A DNA stretch of 64,000 nt from Methylosinus sporium. Lineage in GTDB: Bacteria > Pseudomonadota > Alphaproteobacteria > Rhizobiales > Beijerinckiaceae. Positions 1-9,367 of the stretch are shown one piece after another (within the stretch, counting starts at the first letter, position 1; every line of letters begins with the position of its first letter). The stretch is taken from assembly GCF_003113265.1 (NCBI RefSeq), contig NZ_PUIV01000013.1:1-64000 (forward strand), written 5' to 3'. The position numbers were made by a program, and so were the translations under genes. The notes under the pieces are model-generated. The model was given only the letters and a program-made list of their open reading frames with translations, was not told the DNA's origin and searched no databases.

Positions 1-91
1 GCGCGAGGGGCGAGATTTCCACCGGCGGCACGAAAACCCGCTGTCGCCAGCCACTGAACGGCGGCTTCTGCTCACGGCGAAGCGTTTCCAC
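1..91 (-). CDS. 5' fragment of an unidentified minus-strand gene
   Basis: The complement of the first 91 bases is open from a possible GTG start at 91 to the window edge, giving about 30 residues (METLRREQKPPFSGWRQRVF and further). The stretch is GC-rich, unlike the DUF4145 gene beside it, so it probably belongs to the native chromosome. The frame also stays open upstream of the GTG, so the start is uncertain. No family is recognised. Confidence 0.25.
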   Translation of the reverse strand, partial: METLRREQKPPFSGWRQRVFVPPVEISPLA

Positions 92-167
92 ACGGTCTGT
101 ACTATATATGCTCAGGCTCCATCCCAGCAGTGGCTCAAAAAATTTGCTACTAGATGAGAGAACGTCA

Positions 168-848
168 ATGCAATGCCCTCATTGTAATATATATTTCCAC
201 GATAATTGGAGAACAGAATCGTTTGCTAGACAAGGAATTATTCTAAAAGACAGCTATACAGATGAATATTTTAATTATTTCCAATACCGCACTGCAATAT
301 GCCCGGAGTGCAAAGAAATCACGATTCAAATTACAAGGAAAAATGGAAATGGAGATATCGTTGGTTCATGGATACAGATTCACCCGATTGGCGCAAATCG
401 CGGACCCGTCCCGCCACCCGTCCCGCCAGATATAGCGCAAGATTATATTGAGTCATGCAATGTCCTTCCGATCAGCGCCAAGGCATCCGCCGCGCTCGCA
501 CGCCGATGTCTTCAAAACATGCTACACGCCCACAATTACAGAGACAGAGACCTTGCAAAAGAAATTGATCTTTTGCTGAATGAGACAGACCCAAAGAAGG
601 CGTTGCCTCACAAGTTGCGTACAACGATTGATGGGATTCGGAATTTCGGAAATTTTTCCGCTCACCCGATCGACGACAGAACGACACTTCAAGTGATCGA
701 AGTCGAGCCACACGAAGCAGAATGGTGCCTAGAAACAATCGAAGAACTTTTCGAACATTTTTATGTAGGGCCCGCGATGGCGCGAGCTAAGAAGGCCGCG
801 TTAGACGCCAAGCTGGCTGCAGCCGGAAAACCGCCCACTAAGTGTTAA
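168..848 (+). CDS. DUF4145 domain protein with N-terminal zinc ribbon
   Basis: A 226-residue protein. The N-terminus has two CxxC knuckles (CPHC at residue 3, CPEC about 40 residues later), a probable zinc ribbon. The rest matches the DUF4145 pattern: an alpha-helical region with the SAKASAALARRCLQNML signature, then a GIRNFGNFSAHP segment. DUF4145 is found alone and as a domain in restriction and defence proteins; its biochemical role is not established. An upstream ATG at 108 lies in a TATATATG run without a ribosome binding site, so the ATG at 168 after GAGAG is preferred. The gene is strikingly AT-rich with many AAA, ATA and AAT codons, unlike everything downstream, which suggests recent transfer. 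The last residues are encoded by a tandem repeat. Confidence 0.75.
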   Translation: MQCPHCNIYFHDNWRTESFARQGIILKDSYTDEYFNYFQYRTAICPECKEITIQITRKNGNGDIVGSWIQIHPIGANRGPVPPPVPPDIAQDYIESCNVLPISAKASAALARRCLQNMLHAHNYRDRDLAKEIDLLLNETDPKKALPHKLRTTIDGIRNFGNFSAHPIDDRTTLQVIEVEPHEAEWCLETIEELFEHFYVGPAMARAKKAALDAKLAAAGKPPTKC

Positions 849-866
849 AACCGCCCTCTAAGTGTT
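827..866 (+). repeat. Two tandem copies of a 20-bp repeat at the end of the DUF4145 gene
   Basis: The unit AAAACCGCCCWCTAAGTGTT occurs at 827-846 and 847-866 with one mismatch (A837 versus T857). The first copy encodes the C-terminus of the DUF4145 protein and supplies its stop codon. Repeated short units at a boundary between AT-rich and GC-rich DNA recall the multiple terminal repeats of some insertion sequences such as the IS21 family, but no transposase is present, so this is only a suggestion. Confidence 0.7.
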
Positions 867-890
867 GAGGAACCCGCGCCTCACCACCCC

Positions 891-2564
891 TCACCCCTCC
901 TCCACCCGCGAAAACGACCACCGCAAATGCGCGTCCCTGACGCCGCGGCCATCCACCACGATCTGCGCGCTCTTTCGCGCCGCGGCCGGGGCGGCGAAGA
1001 AGACGCTCTCTTCCACGCTCACATCGGCGTTGGCCTCGAAGACGAGATCGACGCCGCCGCTCGTGAGCAGAACTTTGCGCGCATTCGCGCCCATCACCTG
1101 CACATCGGGATGCAGATGAAAGCGCAGAACGAAATGCTCGGCCCGCGCGCCATGGCGCAGCGCGACGAGCCTGTCGTCGCCGAAGAGCTGCGCGCCGTCA
1201 TGCGACAGCGCCAGCTTGCGCTCGTGCGAGAGGCCGAGCTCGCGAACATAGCCGTCATGGGACAGCTCGAGATCATGGCTCGAATCGGTGGAGCGGCGCG
1301 CCGCCTTCACTCGCGCGGGGCCGGCGACGATGCGCTCCTCCGGCCGGCCGCGCCCCGGCCGCGCCTCCAGACGGCAGCTGGAGCGATCCTCGACGATCAG
1401 CGTGGAATGCGCGGCGGTCGAGCGCGCGAGACGGCGCAGCGCCTCCGAGCCGGAAGGCGGCGCGCCGCAATTGACGATGATGCGCTCAGGCCCGATCGAA
1501 TATTCGAAAGAAAGACAGCCCGCATGAGCGGCGAGGGAGAATTGCGGCGGCGGCGGCGGACCGGCGTCGACGATGACCGCCGTGGCACCCGCTTGCAGCC
1601 GCCGATAGCCCGAATAGGGCGCGTCGAGACTGGGCGCGCCGCCGGCGTCGGCATGGGCGAGGTCGGCATGGGCGAGAATTGTCGCCAGCCGATCCGGCGG
1701 CGCGCGGCCCATGCCGTTGAACAGCGCCAGCGCGCCGTCGCCATGTTTCAGCACGCGCAAAAAGGCGATCATCGCGCCGATCGAAGCGGTGAGCCGCTCC
1801 GGCGGGCGCCGCCCGCGCGCGGCATAGGCCTGGCGCAAAGGCAGGAGATCGAGCAGCAATTCGACCGGCGTCTCGGGGTTGCGGCCGATGTGGCCGCCGT
1901 CCGGCAGAATTTGGCGCAGCAATTCGGCGTCGAGCAGAGCGGTGGCGCGCAGCTCGAATTTGCGGCCGGCGTCGGCGCAGACGCCGAAAGCCGCGAGCGC
2001 TGTGGCGCAGAGCAGGCGATCCGATGCGCGCCGCTCCGAGCCCATGGCGCGTAAGAGGACACGAATGTTGCGCGCCAATGCGCGCATGAAACGCTCGTAG
2101 AAATCCGGATCGGCGCCGTCGAGCAGAATCGGCGATTGCGCGAGCCATGACAGGGTGCGGCGCGCGACGACGCTGGGCTCTTGCGCGGGATCGTCGATGA
2201 AATCGGCGCGCGTGCGCAAAAAATCGTCGACCAGCGCGCGGGCGTTGGCGCGCGCCAAGGCGCGATCGGCGGCGCGCAAATGGCGTAGCCAGGAGAAACC
2301 GACGAGCGAGCGCCGCCACGCCATGGAGGGGGGCGCGATGGAGAAGGGCGAGCGGCCATTGGCCTCGACCACTTTGCCGTCGAAGGAGAAATAGCCGGCG
2401 TAGATTTCATCGGCGACGGTCGGATCGGCGGTGCGAATATCCTGCGGCGCGACATAGAGGCGCTCCGGCGGGCGCACGCCCATGGCCTGCACGACCAGAT
2501 AAGGCCCGCGCACCGCGCGTGCGAAAGAGGCGACGCCGCGCGCAGCGGCTTTCGCCAATCGCAT
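891..2564 (-). CDS. Heparinase II/III family protein
   Basis: A protein of about 557 residues. The N-terminal half is helical and holds the segment LYVAPQDIRTADPTVADEIY, usual for this alphaproteobacterial subfamily. The C-terminal half (roughly residues 320-550) is beta-rich and includes the AAHSTLIVEDRSS motif typical of the heparinase II/III C-terminal domain. Family members are polysaccharide lyases acting on uronic-acid polymers, but the bacterial subfamily next to rsmB has no proven substrate. The ATG at 2564 is chosen over a TTG at 2624. It lies downstream of rsmB on the same strand with a gap of about 130 bp and may be co-transcribed. No signal peptide is evident. Confidence 0.8.
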   Translation of the reverse strand: MRLAKAAARGVASFARAVRGPYLVVQAMGVRPPERLYVAPQDIRTADPTVADEIYAGYFSFDGKVVEANGRSPFSIAPPSMAWRRSLVGFSWLRHLRAADRALARANARALVDDFLRTRADFIDDPAQEPSVVARRTLSWLAQSPILLDGADPDFYERFMRALARNIRVLLRAMGSERRASDRLLCATALAAFGVCADAGRKFELRATALLDAELLRQILPDGGHIGRNPETPVELLLDLLPLRQAYAARGRRPPERLTASIGAMIAFLRVLKHGDGALALFNGMGRAPPDRLATILAHADLAHADAGGAPSLDAPYSGYRRLQAGATAVIVDAGPPPPPQFSLAAHAGCLSFEYSIGPERIIVNCGAPPSGSEALRRLARSTAAHSTLIVEDRSSCRLEARPGRGRPEERIVAGPARVKAARRSTDSSHDLELSHDGYVRELGLSHERKLALSHDGAQLFGDDRLVALRHGARAEHFVLRFHLHPDVQVMGANARKVLLTSGGVDLVFEANADVSVEESVFFAAPAAARKSAQIVVDGRGVRDAHLRWSFSRVEEG

Positions 2565-2691
2565 TCCAGAGCCTGGAGCCGTTTCGCGCAGAGCGTCCTC
2601 CTCGCGCTCCGGGGCGCGGAGCAAAGCGAATCACGCTTGGGATGACACAGAACGCAGGGCGAGGAAAGCGCGGTACGCGCTCGTCTCGCGC

Positions 2692-4092
2692 TCAGCCGCG
2701 CCGCACGAGCCGCGCGGCGAAGAAACCATCGAGTCCGGCAAGGCGCTTGTCCTCGTTCGGCCAATAGGAGGGCAGCGTGCGCAAATCGCCCTCCGGCGTG
2801 ACGAATTCCGCCGGAACGCCATCGGCGGAAGCGTCGATCGGCGCGCGGCGCATCTCGGGATGGCGGCGCAGGAAGCCCGCGATCTGCACCTCGCCCTCCT
2901 CCGGCTCCAGCGAGCAGGTGCAATAGACGAGGCGCCCCTCCGGCCGCAGCAGACCGGCGACGCGCTCCAATATGCGCGATTGCAGGGCGACGAGGGAATC
3001 GAGATCGCCGGGCTTTTTGATCCAGGGCACGTCGGGATGACGGCGGATCGTCCCCGTCGCGGAACAGGGCGCGTCGAGCAGAATGGCGTCGAAAGGACGC
3101 GCGGCGGAATAGGTCGCGGCGTCGCCGACGGCGATATCGGCGTGCAGCCCCAATCTCTGGAGATTGGCGGCGAGCAGCTTCAGCCGCTCGGCGGAACGAT
3201 CGAGCGCCGTCACTTGCGCGCGGGCGAGAGCGAGCTGCGCGGTCTTGCCGCCGGGCGCCGCGCACATGTCGAGCACGCGCTCCTCCGGCTGAACGGCGAG
3301 AAGGCGCGCCGGCAGAGCGGCGGCGGCGTCCTGCACCCACCATTCGCCCTGCGCGAAGCCCTCGAGCTCGACGATCGGGGTGCGCGTGCGCAGCCGCACC
3401 GAGCCCGTCGGCAGCGCGACTCCGTCGAGACGCCGCGCCCAGCCTTCGGCGTCCGATTTCACCGAGAGGTCGATCGGCGGCTCCTGCATATGGATCGCCG
3501 CTATGGCGCGCGCCTGCGCCTCGCCGTAGGATTTGGTCCAGCGCTGCGCGAGCCAGGCGGGCGTGTCGAGATCGAGCGGATCGGCGGCGAGAAACTCCTC
3601 GCGGCGGCGAATGAGATTGCGCAGCACGCCGTTCACGAGGCCGGCGAAGGGCGCTGTCTTCGGCTCGAGCCGGACCGCGCGCACGGCGAGATCGACGGCG
3701 GCGTGATCGGGAACTTCGAGAAAGAGAATTTGCGCGGCGGCGGCGACGAGCGGCCATTCCAGCCGCGCCGCCTGCTTGGGCAGACCCTTCTCCAGCAGAA
3801 GCGCGAGCGCATGACGGATGGCGCCGAGACGGCGCACGCCGACATAGGCGATGGAGCGGGCCAGCGCGACGTCGCGCGACTCCATTCCCGCGAGCCGGAA
3901 CGGAACCGCCTGCGGAGAAAAACGTTCGTCGAGCAGATGGCCGCCTTGCGCGACGTCGGCGATCACATTGGCCGCGGCGATGCGCGCCTGCAGTCCCGGA
4001 ACCTGCGCGGCCTCGGCCTCCCTGGCCGCGTCTGCGGGAAGGAAGCCGGCGCGCGCCTTGGACTTGGCGGAGAATGGTTTATGGTCGCGCAT
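2692..4092 (-). CDS. rsmB: 16S rRNA cytosine-5 methyltransferase RsmB
   Basis: Cytoplasmic enzyme that makes m5C967 in 16S rRNA. The 466-residue protein has an N-terminal NusB-like RNA-binding domain (about residues 35-165) and a C-terminal SAM-dependent Rossmann domain. Visible motifs are the SAM loop DMCAAPGGK near residue 275, the motif IV DAPCSATG near 340 and the motif VI YCTCSLEPEEGE near 390, whose second cysteine is the expected nucleophile. The ATG at 4092 follows GAAGGTGAG; a GTG at 4098 would add two residues. Length and domain order are normal for the family. Confidence 0.93.
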   Translation of the reverse strand: MRDHKPFSAKSKARAGFLPADAAREAEAAQVPGLQARIAAANVIADVAQGGHLLDERFSPQAVPFRLAGMESRDVALARSIAYVGVRRLGAIRHALALLLEKGLPKQAARLEWPLVAAAAQILFLEVPDHAAVDLAVRAVRLEPKTAPFAGLVNGVLRNLIRRREEFLAADPLDLDTPAWLAQRWTKSYGEAQARAIAAIHMQEPPIDLSVKSDAEGWARRLDGVALPTGSVRLRTRTPIVELEGFAQGEWWVQDAAAALPARLLAVQPEERVLDMCAAPGGKTAQLALARAQVTALDRSAERLKLLAANLQRLGLHADIAVGDAATYSAARPFDAILLDAPCSATGTIRRHPDVPWIKKPGDLDSLVALQSRILERVAGLLRPEGRLVYCTCSLEPEEGEVQIAGFLRRHPEMRRAPIDASADGVPAEFVTPEGDLRTLPSYWPNEDKRLAGLDGFFAARLVRRG

Positions 4093-4183
4093 ACTCACCT
4101 TCGACGCGGATCGAATCGTCGTTTATATCACATGCGGAGCTGACCCGAGGCGAGCGCCGCGAAACGGGCGCCACGGAGGATGA

Positions 4184-4393
4184 ATGACCGAAGCGGAGAA
4201 ATCTCGGGACGCTTCCGCGACCCCACGGCCCTCGCCGCCGGAAGCTTTGCGCGCGCTCGCGGAGGCGGAGGAGCGCCGCGCGCGCGCGGCCCGCGAAACG
4301 CCGCCGGCGGCGCGCGAGCTCGGCGGCCGCGGCGGGCTCGATCCGGCGCGCTATGGCGACTGGGAGAGCAAAGGCATAGCCAGCGACTTCTGA
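4184..4393 (+). CDS. DUF1674 protein, SDHAF4-like succinate dehydrogenase assembly factor
   Basis: A 69-residue protein with a low-complexity, charged N-terminus and the highly conserved C-terminal signature GGRGGLDPARYGDWESKGIA followed by SDF at the very end. This signature defines DUF1674, the bacterial counterpart of mitochondrial SDHAF4, which binds the flavinylated succinate dehydrogenase subunit and helps its assembly. Function here is by family analogy. It starts 91 bp from rsmB, divergently, and is followed by hpnN after about 80 bp. No sdh genes are nearby, which is normal for this family. Confidence 0.88.
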   Translation: MTEAEKSRDASATPRPSPPEALRALAEAEERRARAARETPPAARELGGRGGLDPARYGDWESKGIASDF

Positions 4394-4474
4394 ACTCTGC
4401 GCCCGAGCCTCCGCTCGAAACGGCGCGCGCGACCGGCGCCGCCCACGGCGCATCGAACAATTCGAGGACCTTTG

Positions 4475-7156
4475 ATGTTGGAAAAACTCGTGGCCTGGTG
4501 TTTGCGCAGGCCCTGGACGGTCGTCATAGCGACGCTCGCGCTCACCGTCGCCGGCGCCTATGTGACCGCCACGCGTTTCGCCATCGACACGGACACTGCG
4601 CATCTCTTCTCGCCCGAGGTTCCTTGGCGCGCCAATGAGACTCGCCTCGCCAGAGCCTTTCCGCAAATCGACGACATCATCGTTGCGGTCATCGACGCCA
4701 AGAGCAGCGAGCAGGCGGAAAAAAGCGCCGATGCGCTGCGCGACGCGTTGACCGGCAAGCCGCTCATGTCCCGCGTCTGGCGGCCGGACGACAATAAATA
4801 TTTCCGCGACAACGGCATTTTGTTCCTCGGCGTCGAGGAGATCCGCCGCGACATGAACTCCCTCGTCGCGCAGCGCGACTTCCTGCAGCCGCTGGCCGAG
4901 GATCCGAGCCTGCGCGGCCTGTCGGACTCTCTGCTATTCGGTTTGAAGCAGGTGGGAACGAGCGAGCGCGGCCTCGCCGCTTTCGCCAAAGGCCTCGACA
5001 ATTTCACCGACGCTTTCGACGCCGTGCTGGCCGGCGAGCCCGCCAAGGTCTCCTGGGAGAAGCTGCTCGCCGGCGGCCGCGAGCCGGAGGCGCCTTCGGT
5101 CGGCCCGAGCGCCGAGCCGCGCCGTATCGTGCTCATCAAGCCGATCATCGATTACTCGGCGCTGGAGCCCGGCCGTGAGGCCATTCAAACCATCCGCGAC
5201 ACGGCCAAAGCGCTCGGTCTCGTTCCGGCCGCGGGCGTGACCGTCAAACTCACCGGCCAAGTGCCTCTGGCCGATGAAGAATTCGCGACCGTCGCCGAGA
5301 ATACGGGGCTGAACGTCTCCGCCACGCTCGCCGTCGTCGCGCTCATTCTGTGGGCGGCCCTGCGCTCCAAGCGGCTCATCTTCGCGGTGCTGCTGACGAT
5401 CATCGCCGGCCTCGCCATGACGTCGGGCCTCGGCATAGCGCTGATCGGCCGCTTCAATCTCATCTCGGTCGCCTTCGCCGTGCTGTTCATCGGCCTCGGC
5501 GTCGATTTCGGCATTCAATTCGCCACGCGCTATCGCGAGGAGCGGCACAGCATCGACGATCTGCCGCAAGCGCTGGTGGCGGCGACGCGCGGCATCGGCT
5601 GGTCGCTGACGCTCGCCGCCGTCTCGCTGCTCGCCGGCTTCTTCTGCTTCCTGCCGACCGAGTTTCTCGGCGTCGCCGAGCTCGGCCTCATCGCCGGCCT
5701 CGGCATGATCATCGCCTATCTGGCGACGCTCACCTTCCTGCCGGCGCTGATCCGCATCCTCGGCCCCAAAGCGGAGACGGCGCCGGTGCAGACCGCCTCG
5801 CTCGCCGTGGTCGATCATTGGATCGCGCGGCATCGTGCGCTGGTGCTGGTCGCGACGGCGGCGGTGACGCTCGCCGGCTCGCCCTTTCTGCTGCATCTGA
5901 AATTCGACTCCAATCCGATGAACCTGCGCGACCAGAGCGTCGAATCGGTCGCCACCTTCCTCGATCTGTCCAAAAATCCACAAACGGCTCCCAATAAGAT
6001 CGAGGCCCTCGCGCCCAATCTACCCGCCGCGCGCTCGCTCGCCGAAAAAATAGCTGCTCTGCCCGAGGTCGATCATGTGACGACGATCGATCAGCTCATC
6101 CCGGCCGATCAGAACGAGAAGCTGCCGATCCTCGAAAACGCCGCCAATCAGCTGCGCAAAGTGCTCGATCCGACGCTCAAGCCCGCGCCCACCGACGAGG
6201 AGACGAAAAAGGCCCTGACGCGCGCCGCCAAGACGATCCGCAAGGCGGGAGCCGCGCCCAAAGCGCCGCCCGGCCTCGTCCGCTTCGCCGATGCGCTCGA
6301 CGCGCTCGTCAAGGCGACGCCGGAAGTCCGCAAGGAGGCGCAGATCGCCGCGCTCTCCGATCTCGAGCGCCTCTTCGGCGAGCTGCGCAAGGCGCTCGCC
6401 GTCCAGCGGATCACGCCGGAGACGCTGCCCGCGGATCTGCGCTCGGAATGGATATCGGCCGATGGCGACGTGCGCGTCGAGGTGACGCCCAAAGGCGACA
6501 GCAATGACCGCGAGGTGATAACGCGTTTCGCCGAGGCGGTGCAAAAGCTCGCGCCCGACGCCGGCGGCCCGCCGGTGATCGTCGCCGAGGCCGGCAAGAC
6601 CGTCGTCGACGCCTTTCTGCAGGCCGGCGCGCTCGCCTTCGTCGCCATTTTTCTCGTTCTCGTCGTCGCGCTGCGGCGGGCGAGCGACGTCGCGCTCACT
6701 CTGGGACCGCTGGTGCTCGCCGGAATCATGAGCCTCGAGGCGGCCGATCTTCTCGGCATGTCGCTCAATTTCGCCAATATCATCGCTTTGCCGCTGATGT
6801 TCGGCGTCGGCGTCGCCTTCCACATCTATTACGTCATCGCCTGGCGCAAGGGCGTCTCCGACATGCTCGCCTCGAGCCTGACGCGCGCGATCTTCTTCAG
6901 CGCGCTCACCACCGGAACCGCCTTCGGCAGCCTGCTGCTGTCGAGCCATCCGGGCACGGCGAGCATGGGCGCATTGCTCGCCATCTCGCTGTTCTTCACC
7001 TTGCTGGCGGCCTTCATCATCGTTCCGGCCTTCCTCGGCCCGCCGCGGCTCGAAGAGGCGAAAGCGGAGGCGCAGGCGCGAGCGCGGGGCCCGGAGGATA
7101 CGGCGCCGGCCTCGCCTGTGCAGCCGCCCCATGGCGTGCTAGGCTCCGAGCCATGA
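4475..7156 (+). CDS. hpnN: Hopanoid-associated RND transporter HpnN
   Basis: Inner-membrane MMPL/RND-superfamily transporter of 893 residues. It has the twofold RND layout: a first transmembrane helix near residues 15-33, a large periplasmic loop to about 270, helices to about 430, a second periplasmic loop, and a C-terminal helix bundle (about 710-860). The N-terminal WCLRRPWTVVIATLALTVAG and the DTDTAHLFSPEVPWR segment resemble HpnN, which in Rhodopseudomonas moves hopanoids to the outer membrane. The ATG at 4475 follows a GAGG box; a TTG at 4472 is less likely. The stop overlaps the next start by four bases (ATGA). No other hopanoid genes are in the window. A general MMPL lipid exporter is the alternative. 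Confidence 0.88.
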   Translation: MLEKLVAWCLRRPWTVVIATLALTVAGAYVTATRFAIDTDTAHLFSPEVPWRANETRLARAFPQIDDIIVAVIDAKSSEQAEKSADALRDALTGKPLMSRVWRPDDNKYFRDNGILFLGVEEIRRDMNSLVAQRDFLQPLAEDPSLRGLSDSLLFGLKQVGTSERGLAAFAKGLDNFTDAFDAVLAGEPAKVSWEKLLAGGREPEAPSVGPSAEPRRIVLIKPIIDYSALEPGREAIQTIRDTAKALGLVPAAGVTVKLTGQVPLADEEFATVAENTGLNVSATLAVVALILWAALRSKRLIFAVLLTIIAGLAMTSGLGIALIGRFNLISVAFAVLFIGLGVDFGIQFATRYREERHSIDDLPQALVAATRGIGWSLTLAAVSLLAGFFCFLPTEFLGVAELGLIAGLGMIIAYLATLTFLPALIRILGPKAETAPVQTASLAVVDHWIARHRALVLVATAAVTLAGSPFLLHLKFDSNPMNLRDQSVESVATFLDLSKNPQTAPNKIEALAPNLPAARSLAEKIAALPEVDHVTTIDQLIPADQNEKLPILENAANQLRKVLDPTLKPAPTDEETKKALTRAAKTIRKAGAAPKAPPGLVRFADALDALVKATPEVRKEAQIAALSDLERLFGELRKALAVQRITPETLPADLRSEWISADGDVRVEVTPKGDSNDREVITRFAEAVQKLAPDAGGPPVIVAEAGKTVVDAFLQAGALAFVAIFLVLVVALRRASDVALTLGPLVLAGIMSLEAADLLGMSLNFANIIALPLMFGVGVAFHIYYVIAWRKGVSDMLASSLTRAIFFSALTTGTAFGSLLLSSHPGTASMGALLAISLFFTLLAAFIIVPAFLGPPRLEEAKAEAQARARGPEDTAPASPVQPPHGVLGSEP

Positions 7157-7611
7157 CCAAGGCGGCCGTCGTCTCCCTGCTGCTCGCGCTCGCGGCGTCC
7201 TCCGCCGCCGCGGCCCCGTTGACGCCGGAGCCCATCGCCGCCAGCGCGGCGGAGCCGATCTATGGCGTCTGGAATCGCGACGGCCACCAGCAGAGACTCG
7301 AATTCTTCGATTGCGACGGCAAGCTCTGCGCGCGCGGCGTGCTGCCGCCGCCGCCGCCCGGCCAGCAGCCCATGCTGATTCTGCGCCATGCCGCGCGGAT
7401 CGAGCCCAATCGATGGAAGGGCGATCTCTTCAATCCCGAAAATGGGAAAATTTATATCGGCATTATTACTTTGGACAGCCCAACTCGTCTCACTCTCACC
7501 GGCTGTCTGATCGCCTTCTTGTGCCAGAGCGAAAGCTGGACCAAAGTATCCGGCGAGCCGGCGCCTTCGCACAAGGCGCCGACCCAGCGGCGGCGAATTA
7601 CCAATCCGTAA
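7153..7611 (+). CDS. DUF2147 secreted protein
   Basis: A 152-residue protein with a Sec signal peptide (about residues 1-21, ending SSAAAA) and a DUF2147 domain, recognised by the GVWNRDGHQQRLEFFDCDGKLC opening and the LTGCLIAFLCQSESW ending. DUF2147 proteins are small periplasmic or secreted beta-rich proteins of unknown function. Four conserved cysteines may form disulfides. The start overlaps the hpnN stop (ATGA), so the two are translationally coupled and an envelope role linked to hopanoid transport is possible. A second DUF2147 gene lies at 21594. Confidence 0.85.
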   Translation: MTKAAVVSLLLALAASSAAAAPLTPEPIAASAAEPIYGVWNRDGHQQRLEFFDCDGKLCARGVLPPPPPGQQPMLILRHAARIEPNRWKGDLFNPENGKIYIGIITLDSPTRLTLTGCLIAFLCQSESWTKVSGEPAPSHKAPTQRRRITNP

Positions 7612-7810
7612 CTTGACCGTCGAGCGCCACGCTCGCAGGGTCGAACGGGGCCGCAGCCGTAGATCGGAGGGCGACGAGGCGTTCCCTCGCTCCGCCGAGA
7701 CATATCGGAAGTGGAAAATTCGTGCGCCCACTTTGAGGGCGACGCTCATTGGTCTAGGCCCGTTGTGAGGGCTGCGCGCCCATCCGGGCGCGGATGCGGA
7801 TAGAACGGAA

Positions 7811-9367
7811 TTGCCTTTGTTCTCCAGACGACGACCACGGCCGGCTCTGCTTTTCGGTCGCGCTGCGGCGCTCGCCGCGGCCACAGCGCTTTCCGGCTGC
7901 GTGCTGGATTGGGAGAAACCGGACGCCACGGTCGAAACGCCGCCCGCGTTCAAGGCCGCGGGTCCGGCGCGCTCGGCCGCGCCTATTCGCGCGGCCAGGG
8001 AATGGTCGCTGGGCTTTCGCTCACCCGAGCTCACCCGCCTCGTCGAAAAGGCGCTCGAGCAAAATCTCGACATCGCCGCCGCGGTGGCGCGCATCCAGCA
8101 GGCCGACGCGACCGCGCGAATCGACAGCGCGCCGCTGTGGCCATCGCTGACGATGAACAATATCGCGCGGCGCACGCAGACGCCCGCGACCATCACCAGC
8201 GCGACGAGCACTAGCGCCTCGACCAGCGCCACCACGACGACCGGAGCGGCGAGCTCCACGGCGCTGCGCACCCGCCGCGCCAACTTCTTGCAGATGCAGC
8301 TCGACGCGAGCTATGAGATCGACTTCTGGGGCAAGAATCAGGACGCCTCCAACGCCGCGCGGCTGCTCGCTCATGCGAGCCGCTTCGACCGCGACGTCGT
8401 CGAGATTTCCACCATCGCCTCGGTGGTGAACGCTTATTTTCAAGTGCTGACGGCGGAAGACCGGCTGCGCATCGCCCACAACAACATCAAGATCGCCGAA
8501 ACCGTGCTGAAGGCCATCAAGGCCCGGCTCGACGTCGGCACGGCGACGGCGCTCGACTTTTCGCAGCAGGACTCGGTCGTCGCGCAGCAGCGCGCCTCCG
8601 TGCCGCCGCTGGAACAGACCTTGCGGCAGACGAAGAACACGCTCGCCGTGCTGCTCGGCGTCCCGCCGGAGAGCGCCGTCATCAAGGGAGGCTCGCTGAC
8701 CCGGCTCGGCTTCCCGAAAGTCGCGCCCGGCCTGCCCTCCGAGCTGCTGCTGCGCCGTCCGGACATAGCCGAGGCCGAGGCCAAGCTGGAATCGGCCGAA
8801 TTCTCGGTGCTGCAGGCGCGCGCCGCCTTCTTCCCATCGATCAAGATGACCGGCTATTTCGGCGTGCAGAGCGTCGCGCTGCGCTCGCTGTTCCGCCCGG
8901 AGGCGATCGCCTGGCAGATCGCCGGCAATATGACGCAGCCGCTCTTCGACGGCTATAATCTGCAAGGCCAATATCTACTGCAGCAGGGCAAGTTCGCCGA
9001 GCTGGCCCAGACTTACAAAAAACAGATTTTGACCGCTTTCGCCGACGTCGAAAATGCGCTCATCGCCATACAAGAGACGTCTCGGCAGTTGAAGCTGCAG
9101 GGAGAGGCGGCGGCCGCGGCGCGGCGCGCCTATGAGGTCGCCGAAGCGCGGCTGCGCGAAGGCACGATCGACATCATCACCCTCTCCACGACGGAGACGA
9201 CCTTGTTTCAGACCGAGGACACGCTGGCGCAGGTCAGGCTCGCCTATTTCCAGGCGGCGACGAGCCTTTATTCGGCGCTCGGCGGCGGCTGGTCGGGGAC
9301 GACCCGCGCGCTCGAGATCGCCACCGAAGACGCCGCCTATGAATCGGACAAGGGCCCGTGGCCGTGA
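7811..9367 (+). CDS. RND efflux outer-membrane lipoprotein (NodT/OprM family)
   Basis: A 518-residue TolC-type channel. The N-terminus carries a lipoprotein signal with lipobox LSGC, cysteine at about residue 30, so the mature protein is lipid-anchored. The two internal repeats of the OEP family are visible: ARIQQADATARIDSAPLWPS in the first half and AEAEAKLESAEFSVLQARAAFFPS in the second, with LLGVPPE and RRPDI motifs between. A Ser/Thr-rich insert lies near residue 135. The only good start is the TTG at 7811. It is the first gene of the efflux operon and overlaps the adaptor gene by four bases (GTGA). Confidence 0.9.
   Translation: MPLFSRRRPRPALLFGRAAALAAATALSGCVLDWEKPDATVETPPAFKAAGPARSAAPIRAAREWSLGFRSPELTRLVEKALEQNLDIAAAVARIQQADATARIDSAPLWPSLTMNNIARRTQTPATITSATSTSASTSATTTTGAASSTALRTRRANFLQMQLDASYEIDFWGKNQDASNAARLLAHASRFDRDVVEISTIASVVNAYFQVLTAEDRLRIAHNNIKIAETVLKAIKARLDVGTATALDFSQQDSVVAQQRASVPPLEQTLRQTKNTLAVLLGVPPESAVIKGGSLTRLGFPKVAPGLPSELLLRRPDIAEAEAKLESAEFSVLQARAAFFPSIKMTGYFGVQSVALRSLFRPEAIAWQIAGNMTQPLFDGYNLQGQYLLQQGKFAELAQTYKKQILTAFADVENALIAIQETSRQLKLQGEAAAAARRAYEVAEARLREGTIDIITLSTTETTLFQTEDTLAQVRLAYFQAATSLYSALGGGWSGTTRALEIATEDAAYESDKGPWP

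Noticed and set aside
49-57. GCCACTG resembling the B12 box of cobalamin riboswitches
   Set aside because: None of the other conserved riboswitch segments surround it, and no cobalamin gene follows.
1769-3757. 662-codon frame on the same strand as rsmB and the heparinase gene
   Set aside because: An out-of-frame shadow of serine- and arginine-rich sequence; rsmB and the heparinase frame both carry conserved motifs.
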